A stretch of 45,603 bases of DNA from Candidatus Omnitrophota bacterium (GCA_022703565.1 JAKLDK010000004.1:1-45603), one strand, 5' to 3'. Shown: positions 1 through 6,172, numbered from the stretch's first letter. The notes: generated by a model not told the origin, from the sequence alone. A program made the numbers and translations.

Positions 1-1
1 G

Positions 2-1522
2 TTAGAAAAGGCAAAAAAGAGGTTAGAAGTTAGTTTGATTAATAGAAAACAAAAATCTTCCGGCATAGCCGATTCTTTGGTTGCCGACGAGGCTCTAACC
101 GGAGATTATAACTTCTCGCAGAAATATATTAAAGGGCTGGAATCGGCCAGGAAAGAAGATGTTCAGGCGGCAGCTTTAAAATATCTTAAGCGCGATTATT
201 TGACAACAGTTGTAGTGCGGCAGGAAAACGGACAAGCTTTGCCGGTAAAAGATACGAAGATTGAAAAAGGAGACATAAAAAAGATAGTTTTGGAAAACGG
301 ATTAACAGTGCTTTTAAAAGAAGACCAGTCATTTCCTTTGGTTAATGTCCGCTTAATGCTGCGCGGAGGTTTGTTGCAGGAAGATTCTCAGCTAAATGGT
401 ATTTCCAGTTTGATGTCTGATGTTTGGATTAAAGGCACTAAATCAAAAACAGCAAAGCAAATATCAGAATTGACCGAATCGCGAGGGATTTCTTTAGGCA
501 ATTTTTCCGGAGCAAATAGCTTCGGACTAGCGATTTCCGGATTATCTTCCGACGCAAAGTTAATTATTGATATTTTAGAAGACATTATAAAAAATCCGAA
601 GTTTGATGCGAATGAAATTGAAAAAGTTAAGTCAGATATGCGGGCGGCAATAAAGGAGCGCGCGGATAGCGTATTTCAAACTGGTTCTTATAACCTAAAA
701 CAAAAGTTATTCGCAAATCATCCCTATGGTTTTGATACAAACGGTACCTTTGAATCAATAGAAAAGATTACGCGTAATGATGTGATCAATTTTTACAAGG
801 AAAACGTTGTCCCTTCCAACATGGTTTTAACGATATTCGGGGATATCAGCTCCGAGGAGATTATTCTTGAACTTAAAAATAAGTTAGGAAAACTTAAAAA
901 ATCAAGCGCGGTTATAAAACAATATTCTGATAATCCTTTGGCTAGTGTTATGATTGAGAAAATCAATATGGATAAAGAGCAGGGTTTGATTATGGCTGGA
1001 TTTAAAGGGACAACCATTGACTCCGAAGACCGTTATGCCGTCGATGTCCTGGCTTCAATCCTAGGCTCTTCTTTTAGCGGCCGGCTTTTTAAGAGTGTGC
1101 GGGAAAACGAAGGCAACGCTTATAATCTCGGCGGGTTTTCAATTCCCGGCATTGATACCGGATATATCTATTTTTATGTCTTAACTTCACCCGAAGGCAT
1201 GGAACCATCTAAAGAAATTTTACTAAATGAATTGGTTAAAATTGCCAGTGAAGAGGTCTCGGAGAAAGAATTAAATGACACAAAGTCGTTTCTAAAAGGC
1301 ACGTTTAGAGAAGGGCTCGAGACTAATTCCGCGCTTAGTTTTGTTTCGGGGCTGGACGAATTATACGGCATGGGCTTTGATAATTACAAAGAATATTCTA
1401 AACGAATTGACAATGTCACCGCGCAGGATATTTTGTTTTTGGCCAAGAAATATTTAAATAAAGACGCCATGATTCTTTTGACTGTTGAGCCAAAAGGTGT
1501 TGAAGCGAGTGAAATAAAATAA
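2..1522 (+). CDS. M16 family zinc peptidase, C-terminal part (5' end outside window)
   Basis: The frame is open from base 2, so this is the 3' part (about 506 codons) of a longer gene; the TTG at 35 is not a real start. The first ~85 residues are the tail of one M16 half. From the KIVLENGLTVLLKED stretch onward there is a second complete M16 half. Its typical GLAHLLEH-type position reads NGISSLMSD, so the zinc HXXEH is replaced and this half is non-catalytic; the catalytic half must lie upstream. The VRENEGNAYNLGGF segment matches the conserved R/Y region of M16B inactive halves. Known role of the family: ATP-independent degradation of peptides, periplasmic in Gram-negative bacteria. Periplasmic location here is inference because the signal peptide is not in the window. 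Confidence 0.88.
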   Translation, partial: LEKAKKRLEVSLINRKQKSSGIADSLVADEALTGDYNFSQKYIKGLESARKEDVQAAALKYLKRDYLTTVVVRQENGQALPVKDTKIEKGDIKKIVLENGLTVLLKEDQSFPLVNVRLMLRGGLLQEDSQLNGISSLMSDVWIKGTKSKTAKQISELTESRGISLGNFSGANSFGLAISGLSSDAKLIIDILEDIIKNPKFDANEIEKVKSDMRAAIKERADSVFQTGSYNLKQKLFANHPYGFDTNGTFESIEKITRNDVINFYKENVVPSNMVLTIFGDISSEEIILELKNKLGKLKKSSAVIKQYSDNPLASVMIEKINMDKEQGLIMAGFKGTTIDSEDRYAVDVLASILGSSFSGRLFKSVRENEGNAYNLGGFSIPGIDTGYIYFYVLTSPEGMEPSKEILLNELVKIASEEVSEKELNDTKSFLKGTFREGLETNSALSFVSGLDELYGMGFDNYKEYSKRIDNVTAQDILFLAKKYLNKDAMILLTVEPKGVEASEIK

Positions 1523-1574
1523 TTAATACTATCATATTTACTTTGTATAAAATTGGTGCTAAATTAAATAAAAA

Positions 1575-2948
1575 ATGAACGATTTCTTAGACGAAAACTT
1601 AATTCTTAAATTAGAAAATAGAATAGTTGACCTCCTTTTGGGTAAAATGAACCTTCTCTTATCGCAGAATGAAAGAGAAGTAATTATCGAGGAGGCATTG
1701 CTCGAAATATTTGTCAAAGGCGAATTTCCGGAAATAAAAGATTTTATTGAGAAGAGGGAGAACCGGATAAAATTCATTAAGACGTTCCTTTCCTACGGTA
1801 TTGTTACCAACCTTTTATGCGATATTGATGTCGAAGATATAATTATCAATAATCTAAAGCCAATATATATGCATCATAGCCTTAAAGGTTTTGTTTCAAC
1901 CGAGGTGCGTTTTACCAGCCAAAAACAAATTAATTTGTTTATAAAGAAATTGCTACTTTTTTCTGGACGTGGCAAGATGGGGAAAATCGCTAATCTGGAG
2001 TTGCCGAATCTAGAGGGCAGAGTAAACATCGCGCATTCAGCTTTTGGCCCGCAAATAACAATAACTAAAGCCAAAGTCTCACCTTTAAGTATTATGGATT
2101 TAATCCGCCGGGGAAGTCTAACCCATGAGGCGGCAGCACAACTCTGGTTATATATCGAAGGAATGCAAATAAGGCCGGCCAATATCATTCTTGCCGGTGG
2201 GCCGGGTGTCGGCAAAACAACTCTTTTAAACGCATTACTAGGATTTATTCCGGATAGTGACCGTATTGTTGTAATTGAAGACACACTCGAATTGAATACA
2301 TTTTTGGAAGATAGTTGCTCCCGTTTGGAAAGTGATGAAGATATGTCGCTCCAGGATTTAGTTAAGAATAGTTTGAGAATGCGCCCGGAAAGGATTATTA
2401 TCGGCGAAGTCCGTGGGATTGAGGCCAGAGATATGATTACGGCCTGCAACATTGGTAAATATTGCATGTGTACGATTCACGCCTTGACTTGCCGGGAAGC
2501 AATTATCAGGATGCAAAATGAACCGATGAATATTCCTGAAATGTTGGTTAATTTGATTGATGTTTTTGTTGTCCTGAAACGCTATCATGTCAAGGACCGG
2601 ATATTTAGAGTTGTTGATGAGGTCAGCGAAACTAGCGGAATGGAGCAAGTAAAAATATTGCTTTCGAATGTTTTCAAATATGACTACGATACCAATGTCC
2701 TTAAACAACAAAATCCCAGCACTGTTTATCGCGATAGATTGGCTCGTCAGGCCGGGTTAACTCCAAAAGATATTTTAAGAGAGCTTATGTTACGTGCTTT
2801 TATGCTTAAACAGCTTGACGAAAGAAATATGACGACAACTAAAGAGGTTTCGACTTTTTGCCGGGCATATTCAAAAAATCCTAAAGAAGCTGTAGCCGGT
2901 TTAGGTTTTGACCGGGATCAATTATTTAGCGGTGTAAAAGAAAAGTAA
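1575..2948 (+). CDS. CpaF/TadA-family secretion ATPase (type II/IV secretion superfamily)
   Basis: Hexameric ATPase family that powers Tad pilus assembly or related secretion at the inner-membrane cytoplasmic face. Visible in the 457-aa protein: a helical N-terminal region (~1-80), Walker A GGPGVGKTT near residue 207, the ED-TLEL acidic segment near 235, a Walker B-like RPERIIIGEVRG near 270, and the His-box TIHA near 301, in the order expected for CpaF. The C-terminal ~60 residues (LARQAGLTPKDILREL onward) extend beyond the ATPase core. The gene stands 53 bp after the M16 peptidase and is not followed by tadB, tadC, cpaE or a prepilin peptidase, so it is an orphan here. It could serve the prepilin-like genes at 16.6-19.1 kb or a Tad system elsewhere (inference). 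Confidence 0.85.
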   Translation: MNDFLDENLILKLENRIVDLLLGKMNLLLSQNEREVIIEEALLEIFVKGEFPEIKDFIEKRENRIKFIKTFLSYGIVTNLLCDIDVEDIIINNLKPIYMHHSLKGFVSTEVRFTSQKQINLFIKKLLLFSGRGKMGKIANLELPNLEGRVNIAHSAFGPQITITKAKVSPLSIMDLIRRGSLTHEAAAQLWLYIEGMQIRPANIILAGGPGVGKTTLLNALLGFIPDSDRIVVIEDTLELNTFLEDSCSRLESDEDMSLQDLVKNSLRMRPERIIIGEVRGIEARDMITACNIGKYCMCTIHALTCREAIIRMQNEPMNIPEMLVNLIDVFVVLKRYHVKDRIFRVVDEVSETSGMEQVKILLSNVFKYDYDTNVLKQQNPSTVYRDRLARQAGLTPKDILRELMLRAFMLKQLDERNMTTTKEVSTFCRAYSKNPKEAVAGLGFDRDQLFSGVKEK

Positions 2949-2992
2949 AAAGAGCTGTTTTTACCGAATACGTAATACAAGGCACATCGCAC

Positions 2993-3020
2993 TTGCCAAT
3001 TCAAATACTCCTGCTATAAT
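2993..3020 (+). promoter_or_regulatory. Probable promoter of the repeat/tRNA-Arg transcript
   Basis: TTGCCA at 2993-2998, 16-bp spacer, TATAAT at 3015-3020. It lies upstream of both foldback repeats, so the predicted transcript (start about 3027) would carry both hairpins in its 5' leader before the tRNA. Read by eye. Confidence 0.5.
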
Positions 3021-3063
3021 TATCCAGTTAATTTTTTTAAATTGTTATTTGTTATGTAAAAAG

Positions 3064-3216
3064 GAAAATTGCGCCTGGCATTGATTTCTCTAGTGTTAAA
3101 TTAGAGGTAATCAATACAAGTGCGCATTTCATCAAGTATAAAGATTATAGAAAAATGCGCCTGCATTGATTTCGCTAGTGTTAAATTAAAGGGAATCAAT
3201 ACAAGTGCACATTTTC
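3064..3216 (+). repeat. Two tandem foldback repeats mimicking the tRNA-Arg ends
   Basis: Unit 1 is about 3064-3130 and unit 2 about 3151-3216, separated by 20 bp. Each begins with an A-rich stretch plus TGCGCCTG, runs into ATTGATT, has a central CTAGTGTTAAAT loop, then AATCAAT-ACAAGT and GCGCATTT or GCACATTTT. The ATTGATT/AATCAAT arms and the TGCGC/GCGCA ends pair in each unit; unit 1 has an extra inner CTCTA/TAGAG stem that unit 2 has lost. Unit 2 shares the 13-mer AAAAATGCGCCTG exactly with the tRNA gene's 5' flank and acceptor strand (3234-3246). The motif recurs at about 85 and 83 bp, with the tRNA as the third unit. Confidence 0.8.
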
Positions 3217-3239
3217 CTCTGAAAACATTAAGGAAAAAT

Positions 3240-3313
3240 GCGCCTGTAGCTCAATTGGATAGAGCATTTGCCTACGAAGCAAAGGGTTAGAGGTTCGAAT
3301 CCCCTCAGGCGCA
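3240..3313 (+). tRNA. tRNA-Arg (anticodon ACG)
   Basis: The 7-bp acceptor stem GCGCCTG (3240-3246) pairs with CAGGCGC (3306-3312), followed by discriminator A. The D arm (TAGCTCAATTGGATAGAGC), the anticodon stem TTTGC/GCAAA with loop CTACGAA giving anticodon ACG, and the T arm with GGTTCGAATCC are all intact. CCA is not encoded. The acceptor stem can extend outward (AAT before, ATT after). The wobble A34 is the known substrate of TadA, whose gene starts 31 bp downstream. Confidence 0.95.
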
Positions 3314-3344
3314 TTAATTATTTAAGCTTTAATAACATATAATT

Positions 3345-3833
3345 ATGTTCACAAAAGAAATTCCTCCGGAAGAGATAATTCATATCCATTTTATGCGGGA
3401 AGCGATTAAGCAAGCCAAGATTGCTTATGAGCATGATGAAGTGCCAGTCGGAGTAATCATAACTCATCAGAATAAGATAATTGCCAAAGCCCATAACCAA
3501 GTAGAAATGCTTAAAGATCCTACTGCTCACGCCGAGATGATTGCTATTACTCAAGCAACAAGTTCAATGTCTTCAAAATGGCTTTATGATTGCAATATGT
3601 ATGTTACCCTTGAGCCTTGCAGCATGTGTGCCGGGGCATTAGTGTTAGCGCGAATAAAAAATCTTTATTTCGGGGCGAAAGACAAAAAGACTGGGGCTTG
3701 CGGCTCTGTTTTTAACATCCCGGAATCTGAAAAAGTAAATCACAAAATTGAAGTTAAAACGGGCTTATTAGAAGCAGAATGCAGCGAAATAATGACCAAT
3801 TTCTTTAAATCCAAACGAAACATTGCCAATTAA
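3345..3833 (+). CDS. tadA: tRNA-specific adenosine deaminase TadA
   Basis: Deaminates A34 to inosine in tRNA-Arg(ACG), allowing one tRNA to read several CGN codons. The 162-aa protein shows the cytidine-deaminase fold motifs: H62-A-E64 (TAHAEMIAI), with E64 the proton shuttle, and P-C92-S-M-C95, which with H62 forms the zinc site. The later VNHKIEVKTGLLEAEC stretch is typical of bacterial TadA. Length is normal if translation begins at Met17 (3393, MREAIKQAKIAYEHDEVPVG); neither that ATG nor the one at 3345 has a strong ribosome-binding site, so the start is uncertain. Encoded directly after its substrate tRNA gene and could be read from the same transcript. Confidence 0.93.
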   Translation: MFTKEIPPEEIIHIHFMREAIKQAKIAYEHDEVPVGVIITHQNKIIAKAHNQVEMLKDPTAHAEMIAITQATSSMSSKWLYDCNMYVTLEPCSMCAGALVLARIKNLYFGAKDKKTGACGSVFNIPESEKVNHKIEVKTGLLEAECSEIMTNFFKSKRNIAN

Positions 3834-3909
3834 AAATAATAATATCTGTCTTTAAAAAACAATCACAAGATGCTATATTAAGAACAACATCAAAATTGGC
3901 GAGGTTAAT

Positions 3910-4371
3910 TTGAAAAAGAAAATTATTCGCAATCTTTTCGCAAACGTAAATAAATATCAAACATCCCTACTTTATCCTGTACTTATTTCTGCTTTAATAG
4001 TATGTATTTCGTCTTTTGTATTAATCTTTAATGTTTATAATGTTAACAAAAACCTTTCTTTTTCTTACAACATTTCGACCAATTCTTTGCAGGCTAATAT
4101 TCAGATTAATGACTTATTCTCGATTTTAAAAGTGATTCCCGGCGTGATAACTATTTTAGCGGTTTGTATTTTATTAATAACCCTATGGGCATTTTATGTG
4201 TCTAATAAACTGCTGGGTTCGGTGCAAAGAATTATTCGCGAATTAGACGATATAATCGCATCCAAAGAGAAGAGGTTTCTCGAAACAAGAAAAAATGATG
4301 AACCATTAGAGGATTTATTAAAACGGATTAATGTCTTAATTAACCGGGCAGGTAAGAATGAAATCTCCTAA
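3910..4371 (+). CDS. Two-helix membrane protein with HAMP-like stub (paralogue 1)
   Basis: 153 aa beginning with TTG, chosen because GAGGT sits just upstream. It has a short basic N-terminus with NKYQTSLL, TM1 about residues 20-42, a ~30-residue extracytoplasmic loop, TM2 about 76-97, then a HAMP-like amphipathic segment (SNKLLGSVQRIIRELDDI ... LLKRINVLINR). It lacks kinase, methyl-accepting or cyclase output. The next gene is a clear paralogue with the same plan (NKYQ near the start, WAFYVSNK versus WAYFVSKN, LLKRINVLI versus LLKRINILI), and their reading frames overlap by 14 nt, so they are probably co-translated. Precise function unknown; by architecture a membrane signalling stub or partner of a separate output protein (inference). 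Confidence 0.7.
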   Translation: MKKKIIRNLFANVNKYQTSLLYPVLISALIVCISSFVLIFNVYNVNKNLSFSYNISTNSLQANIQINDLFSILKVIPGVITILAVCILLITLWAFYVSNKLLGSVQRIIRELDDIIASKEKRFLETRKNDEPLEDLLKRINVLINRAGKNEIS

Positions 4372-4786
4372 TAAAAGAAGTTTATTCCGCATCAACAAAT
4401 ACCAATCGGAAATATTCTTTATTTCCTTGGTGCCGGCGTTAATCTTAGCCATACTTTTAACTCTACATTTGAGATTCTTCCACGGGAAGTTATTAGATGT
4501 TTTATTGTACGGGACATTTGAGGAGAGCCTGAAGTTTATAAATAATATGACCTTGTTTATTTTGATGGTTATTTGGGTGTTTTTTATTTTTGTTACTGTT
4601 TGGGCATATTTTGTTTCAAAAAACACTTTAGGTTCTTTCCCGAGGATAATAAAAGAATTGGAAGAGATCAATTTAAAAAAAGAAGTCAAATATCTAAGAG
4701 CCCGCCCTGATGATAAGCTTGCCACCGAATTATTAAAGCGTATAAACATCTTGATTAAGAATTCTAAAACCGCTGGTAAAGAATAA
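4358..4786 (+). CDS. Two-helix membrane protein with HAMP-like stub (paralogue 2)
   Basis: 142 aa. Same layout as the preceding gene: basic start with FRINKYQ, TM1 about 20-40, extracytoplasmic loop, TM2 about 65-87 ending WAYFVSKNTLGS, then a charged helical region ending LLKRINILIKN. Its ATG lies 14 nt inside the previous frame, with GGTAAG just upstream serving as a weak ribosome-binding site, so expression is likely coupled. The two proteins look like a tandem duplication that has diverged; a heteromeric pair is a reasonable guess but not shown. No catalytic residues recognised. Confidence 0.7.
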   Translation: MKSPNKRSLFRINKYQSEIFFISLVPALILAILLTLHLRFFHGKLLDVLLYGTFEESLKFINNMTLFILMVIWVFFIFVTVWAYFVSKNTLGSFPRIIKELEEINLKKEVKYLRARPDDKLATELLKRINILIKNSKTAGKE

Positions 4787-4808
4787 AAGAATTGCGGATA
4801 AAAAATAC

Positions 4809-4837
4809 TTGATTAAACAAATCTTATCCATTATTCT
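4809..4837 (+). promoter_or_regulatory. Possible promoter upstream of the tRNA-Ser repeat array
   Basis: TTGATT at 4809-4814, 17-bp spacer, TATTCT at 4832-4837 (4 of 6 matches to the -10 consensus). It is weak, but it sits just before repeat unit A, which parallels the promoter position at the tRNA-Arg locus. Confidence 0.3.
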
Positions 4838-4859
4838 ATCTAATCTAACCTAATAAGTT

Positions 4860-5047
4860 TTGGAAACTCCGCCAAATAAATATATTTGGCGAGGCAGGTA
4901 TTTGTCATGATATTGTCGAAGTAATTGGAGAGTCCGCCAAATCAGTAAATTTGGCGAGACTTGTTGTAGAATATTTAGAGGAATTAATTGGAGAGTCCGC
5001 CAAATGAGTAAATTTGGCGAGACTTCTCCAAAATTTCTAAAGAAATT
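4860..5047 (+). repeat. Three tandem foldback repeats preceding tRNA-Ser
   Basis: Units start at 4860 (A), 4925 (B) and 4988 (C), with spacings of 65, 63 and then 60 bp to the same word at the tRNA (5048). Each contains TCCGCCAAAT, a short loop, then ATTTGGCGAG, forming a hairpin with one bulge. Units B and C begin TTGGAGAGTCCG; the tRNA gene begins TTGGAGAGGTGCCG, so the first six tRNA bases GGAGAG plus two flanking Ts are reproduced. In unit C the outer TTGGAGA also pairs with TCTCCAA (5025-5031), imitating an acceptor stem. Unit A is the most diverged (TTGGAAACTCCG). Confidence 0.8.
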
Positions 5048-5054
5048 TTGGAGA
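5025..5054 (+). repeat. Perfect palindrome running into the tRNA-Ser acceptor strand
   Basis: TCTCCAAAATTTCT (5025-5038), two As, then AGAAATTTTGGAGA (5041-5054): a 14-bp perfect stem with a 2-base centre. The last five bases of the right arm (GGAGA) are tRNA-Ser nucleotides 1-5, so in the precursor RNA this hairpin and the acceptor stem are mutually exclusive. Confidence 0.85.
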
Positions 5055-5138
5055 GGTGCCGGAGCGGCTGAACGGAGCTGCCTGCTAAGCAGTTGACCTG
5101 GGTAACTGGGTCCTCGGGTTCAAATCCCGACCTCTCCG
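5050..5138 (+). tRNA. tRNA-Ser (anticodon GCT)
   Basis: Acceptor strand GGAGAGG (5050-5056) pairs with CCTCTCC (5131-5137), discriminator G at 5138. The anticodon stem GCTGC/GCAGT encloses the loop CTGCTAA, anticodon GCT (codons AGC/AGU). The long variable arm (GACCTGGGTAACTGGGTC) is typical of class II serine tRNAs, and the T arm holds GGTTCAAATCC. CCA is not encoded. Its 5' five bases are shared with an upstream palindrome, and a partial copy of its 3' end lies 133 bp downstream. Confidence 0.95.
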
Positions 5139-5140
5139 TT

Positions 5141-5174
5141 TTATTTGAAAAGCCCTTTCTGGCTTTTCAAATAA
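5141..5174 (+). terminator. Strong hairpin just after tRNA-Ser
   Basis: TTATTTGAAAAGCC (5141-5154), a 6-base loop, then GGCTTTTCAAATAA (5161-5174): 14-bp perfect stem starting 2 bases after the tRNA. No U-tract follows on this strand, so it may be a terminator of non-canonical type or a 3'-processing hairpin. Confidence 0.5.
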
Positions 5175-5256
5175 AAATAAGATGACATGATGAACCTATG
5201 CATAACATGGGTTTTGACTGAGCGAAGCGAAGAAACCCCCCATAAAGAAGTGAGGG

Positions 5257-5270
5257 AATCCGACCTCTCC
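5257..5270 (+). repeat. Partial copy of the tRNA-Ser 3' end
   Basis: AATCCGACCTCTCC repeats the tRNA-Ser 3' strand (AATCCCGACCTCTCC ending at 5137) with one C missing. It lies 133 bp downstream, just ahead of the beta-lactamase gene. It could be a recombination scar or another tRNA-derived repeat; no integrase gene is seen nearby. Confidence 0.6.
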
Positions 5271-5301
5271 ACATCAATGTTTGAAAAACGGAGGCATACT
5301 T

Positions 5302-6087
5302 ATGAAACGAATTATCTTGTTTTTTTGCTTGATTTTAATGCCCGCAGTTTTGAATGCTCAAGAAATTGACAAATCGCTTTTTAAAAATTATGATACAGCT
5401 CTTGTAATTTATAACCGCTCTTCGCAAGAGACTATCAATATAGATTCTACCCTAAGCGCTCGTCGGTTATCACCTTGCTCAACTTTTAAAGTTTATAATA
5501 CGTTAATTGGTTTAGAACTTGGTTTGATTCCAGGTGCGGATAACCCGTGGTATAAATGGGATGGGATTAAGCGTGATATATACGGTTGGAACAATGATTT
5601 AACGCTTCGCGAAGCTTTCAAGGTATCTGCTGTACCGGCTTACCAGATTTTGGCACGACAGATTGGTGCTGAGCGAATGAAAAAATACATTGAAGAAATT
5701 AATTATGGGACAAAAGATATCTCGTCTGGCATTGATACATTTTGGTTGCCAAGAGAGGGTAGCAACTCAATTTTAATTAGTGCTGATGAGCAGGTTGAGC
5801 TTTTGAATAAACTTCTAGACGGAAAATTGCCATTTGAAGAAAAAAACGTGGCAATATTAAAAGATGTAATGAAGGTTGCTGAAACTGAGAATGGAAAACT
5901 TTATGGCAAGACCGGGTCGGGTATGAATATTGACGGGAAATGGTCTTTAGGCTGGTTTGTCGGTTTTCTTGAGCATGGTGAAACAACATATGTATTTGCC
6001 TGCAATATCACCGGCGGAGAAAATCCTTCGGGAAAATCCGCCCGGGAAATCGTTGAAAAATATTTTAAATCCAAAGGACTACTTTAA
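5302..6087 (+). CDS. Class D (OXA-type) beta-lactamase
   Basis: Serine beta-lactamase, expected to hydrolyse penicillin-type substrates in the periplasm. The ATG at 5302 is chosen because GGAGG lies 8 bases upstream and gives a clean 19-residue signal peptide (MKRIILFF... ending LNA). Class D landmarks in the 261-aa protein: S60-T-F-K63 (nucleophile and the lysine that is carbamylated), S109-A-V111, W148 in the DTFWL segment (the tryptophan that supports the carbamylated lysine), ISADEQVELLNKL, and K203-T-G205. The usual YGN box reads YGT (135-137), a small departure. A 3'-like tRNA-Ser fragment lies 31 bp upstream of the start, but codon usage looks like that of its neighbours. Substrate range cannot be told from sequence. 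Confidence 0.92.
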   Translation: MKRIILFFCLILMPAVLNAQEIDKSLFKNYDTALVIYNRSSQETINIDSTLSARRLSPCSTFKVYNTLIGLELGLIPGADNPWYKWDGIKRDIYGWNNDLTLREAFKVSAVPAYQILARQIGAERMKKYIEEINYGTKDISSGIDTFWLPREGSNSILISADEQVELLNKLLDGKLPFEEKNVAILKDVMKVAETENGKLYGKTGSGMNIDGKWSLGWFVGFLEHGETTYVFACNITGGENPSGKSAREIVEKYFKSKGLL

Positions 6088-6088
6088 T

Positions 6089-6124
6089 GAGCCGCTATAA
6101 TAAATGTAAATAAGGAAGCGGTTC
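6089..6124 (+). terminator. Candidate terminator after the beta-lactamase gene
   Basis: GAGCCGCT (6089-6096) pairs with AGCGGTTC (6117-6124) with one G-U pair across a 20-base loop; a T-rich stretch follows. The loop is long, so this is moderate evidence. Confidence 0.4.
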
Positions 6125-6172
6125 TTTGAATTATTTATTTTTCATTATAAATATTGATAAGGAGTAAAGCTT

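Noticed and set aside
1874-2467. 197-codon minus-strand frame inside the CpaF gene
   Set aside because: Lies fully opposite a strongly recognisable ATPase gene and its translation has no domain character. Shadow frame.
3064-5047. The two repeat arrays as CRISPR arrays
   Set aside because: Units are only 2 and 3, differ from each other, are mostly self-complementary along their length, have no constant repeat/variable spacer pattern, and no cas genes are near.
5187-5369. 60-codon plus-strand frame between tRNA-Ser and the beta-lactamase
   Set aside because: Runs into the beta-lactamase start in another frame, composed partly of hairpin and tRNA-like sequence, no recognisable protein features.
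5050-6087. Genomic island inserted at tRNA-Ser with the beta-lactamase as cargo
   Set aside because: Only one short imperfect copy of the tRNA 3' end is seen, it lies before rather than after the cargo gene, and there is no integrase or transposase.
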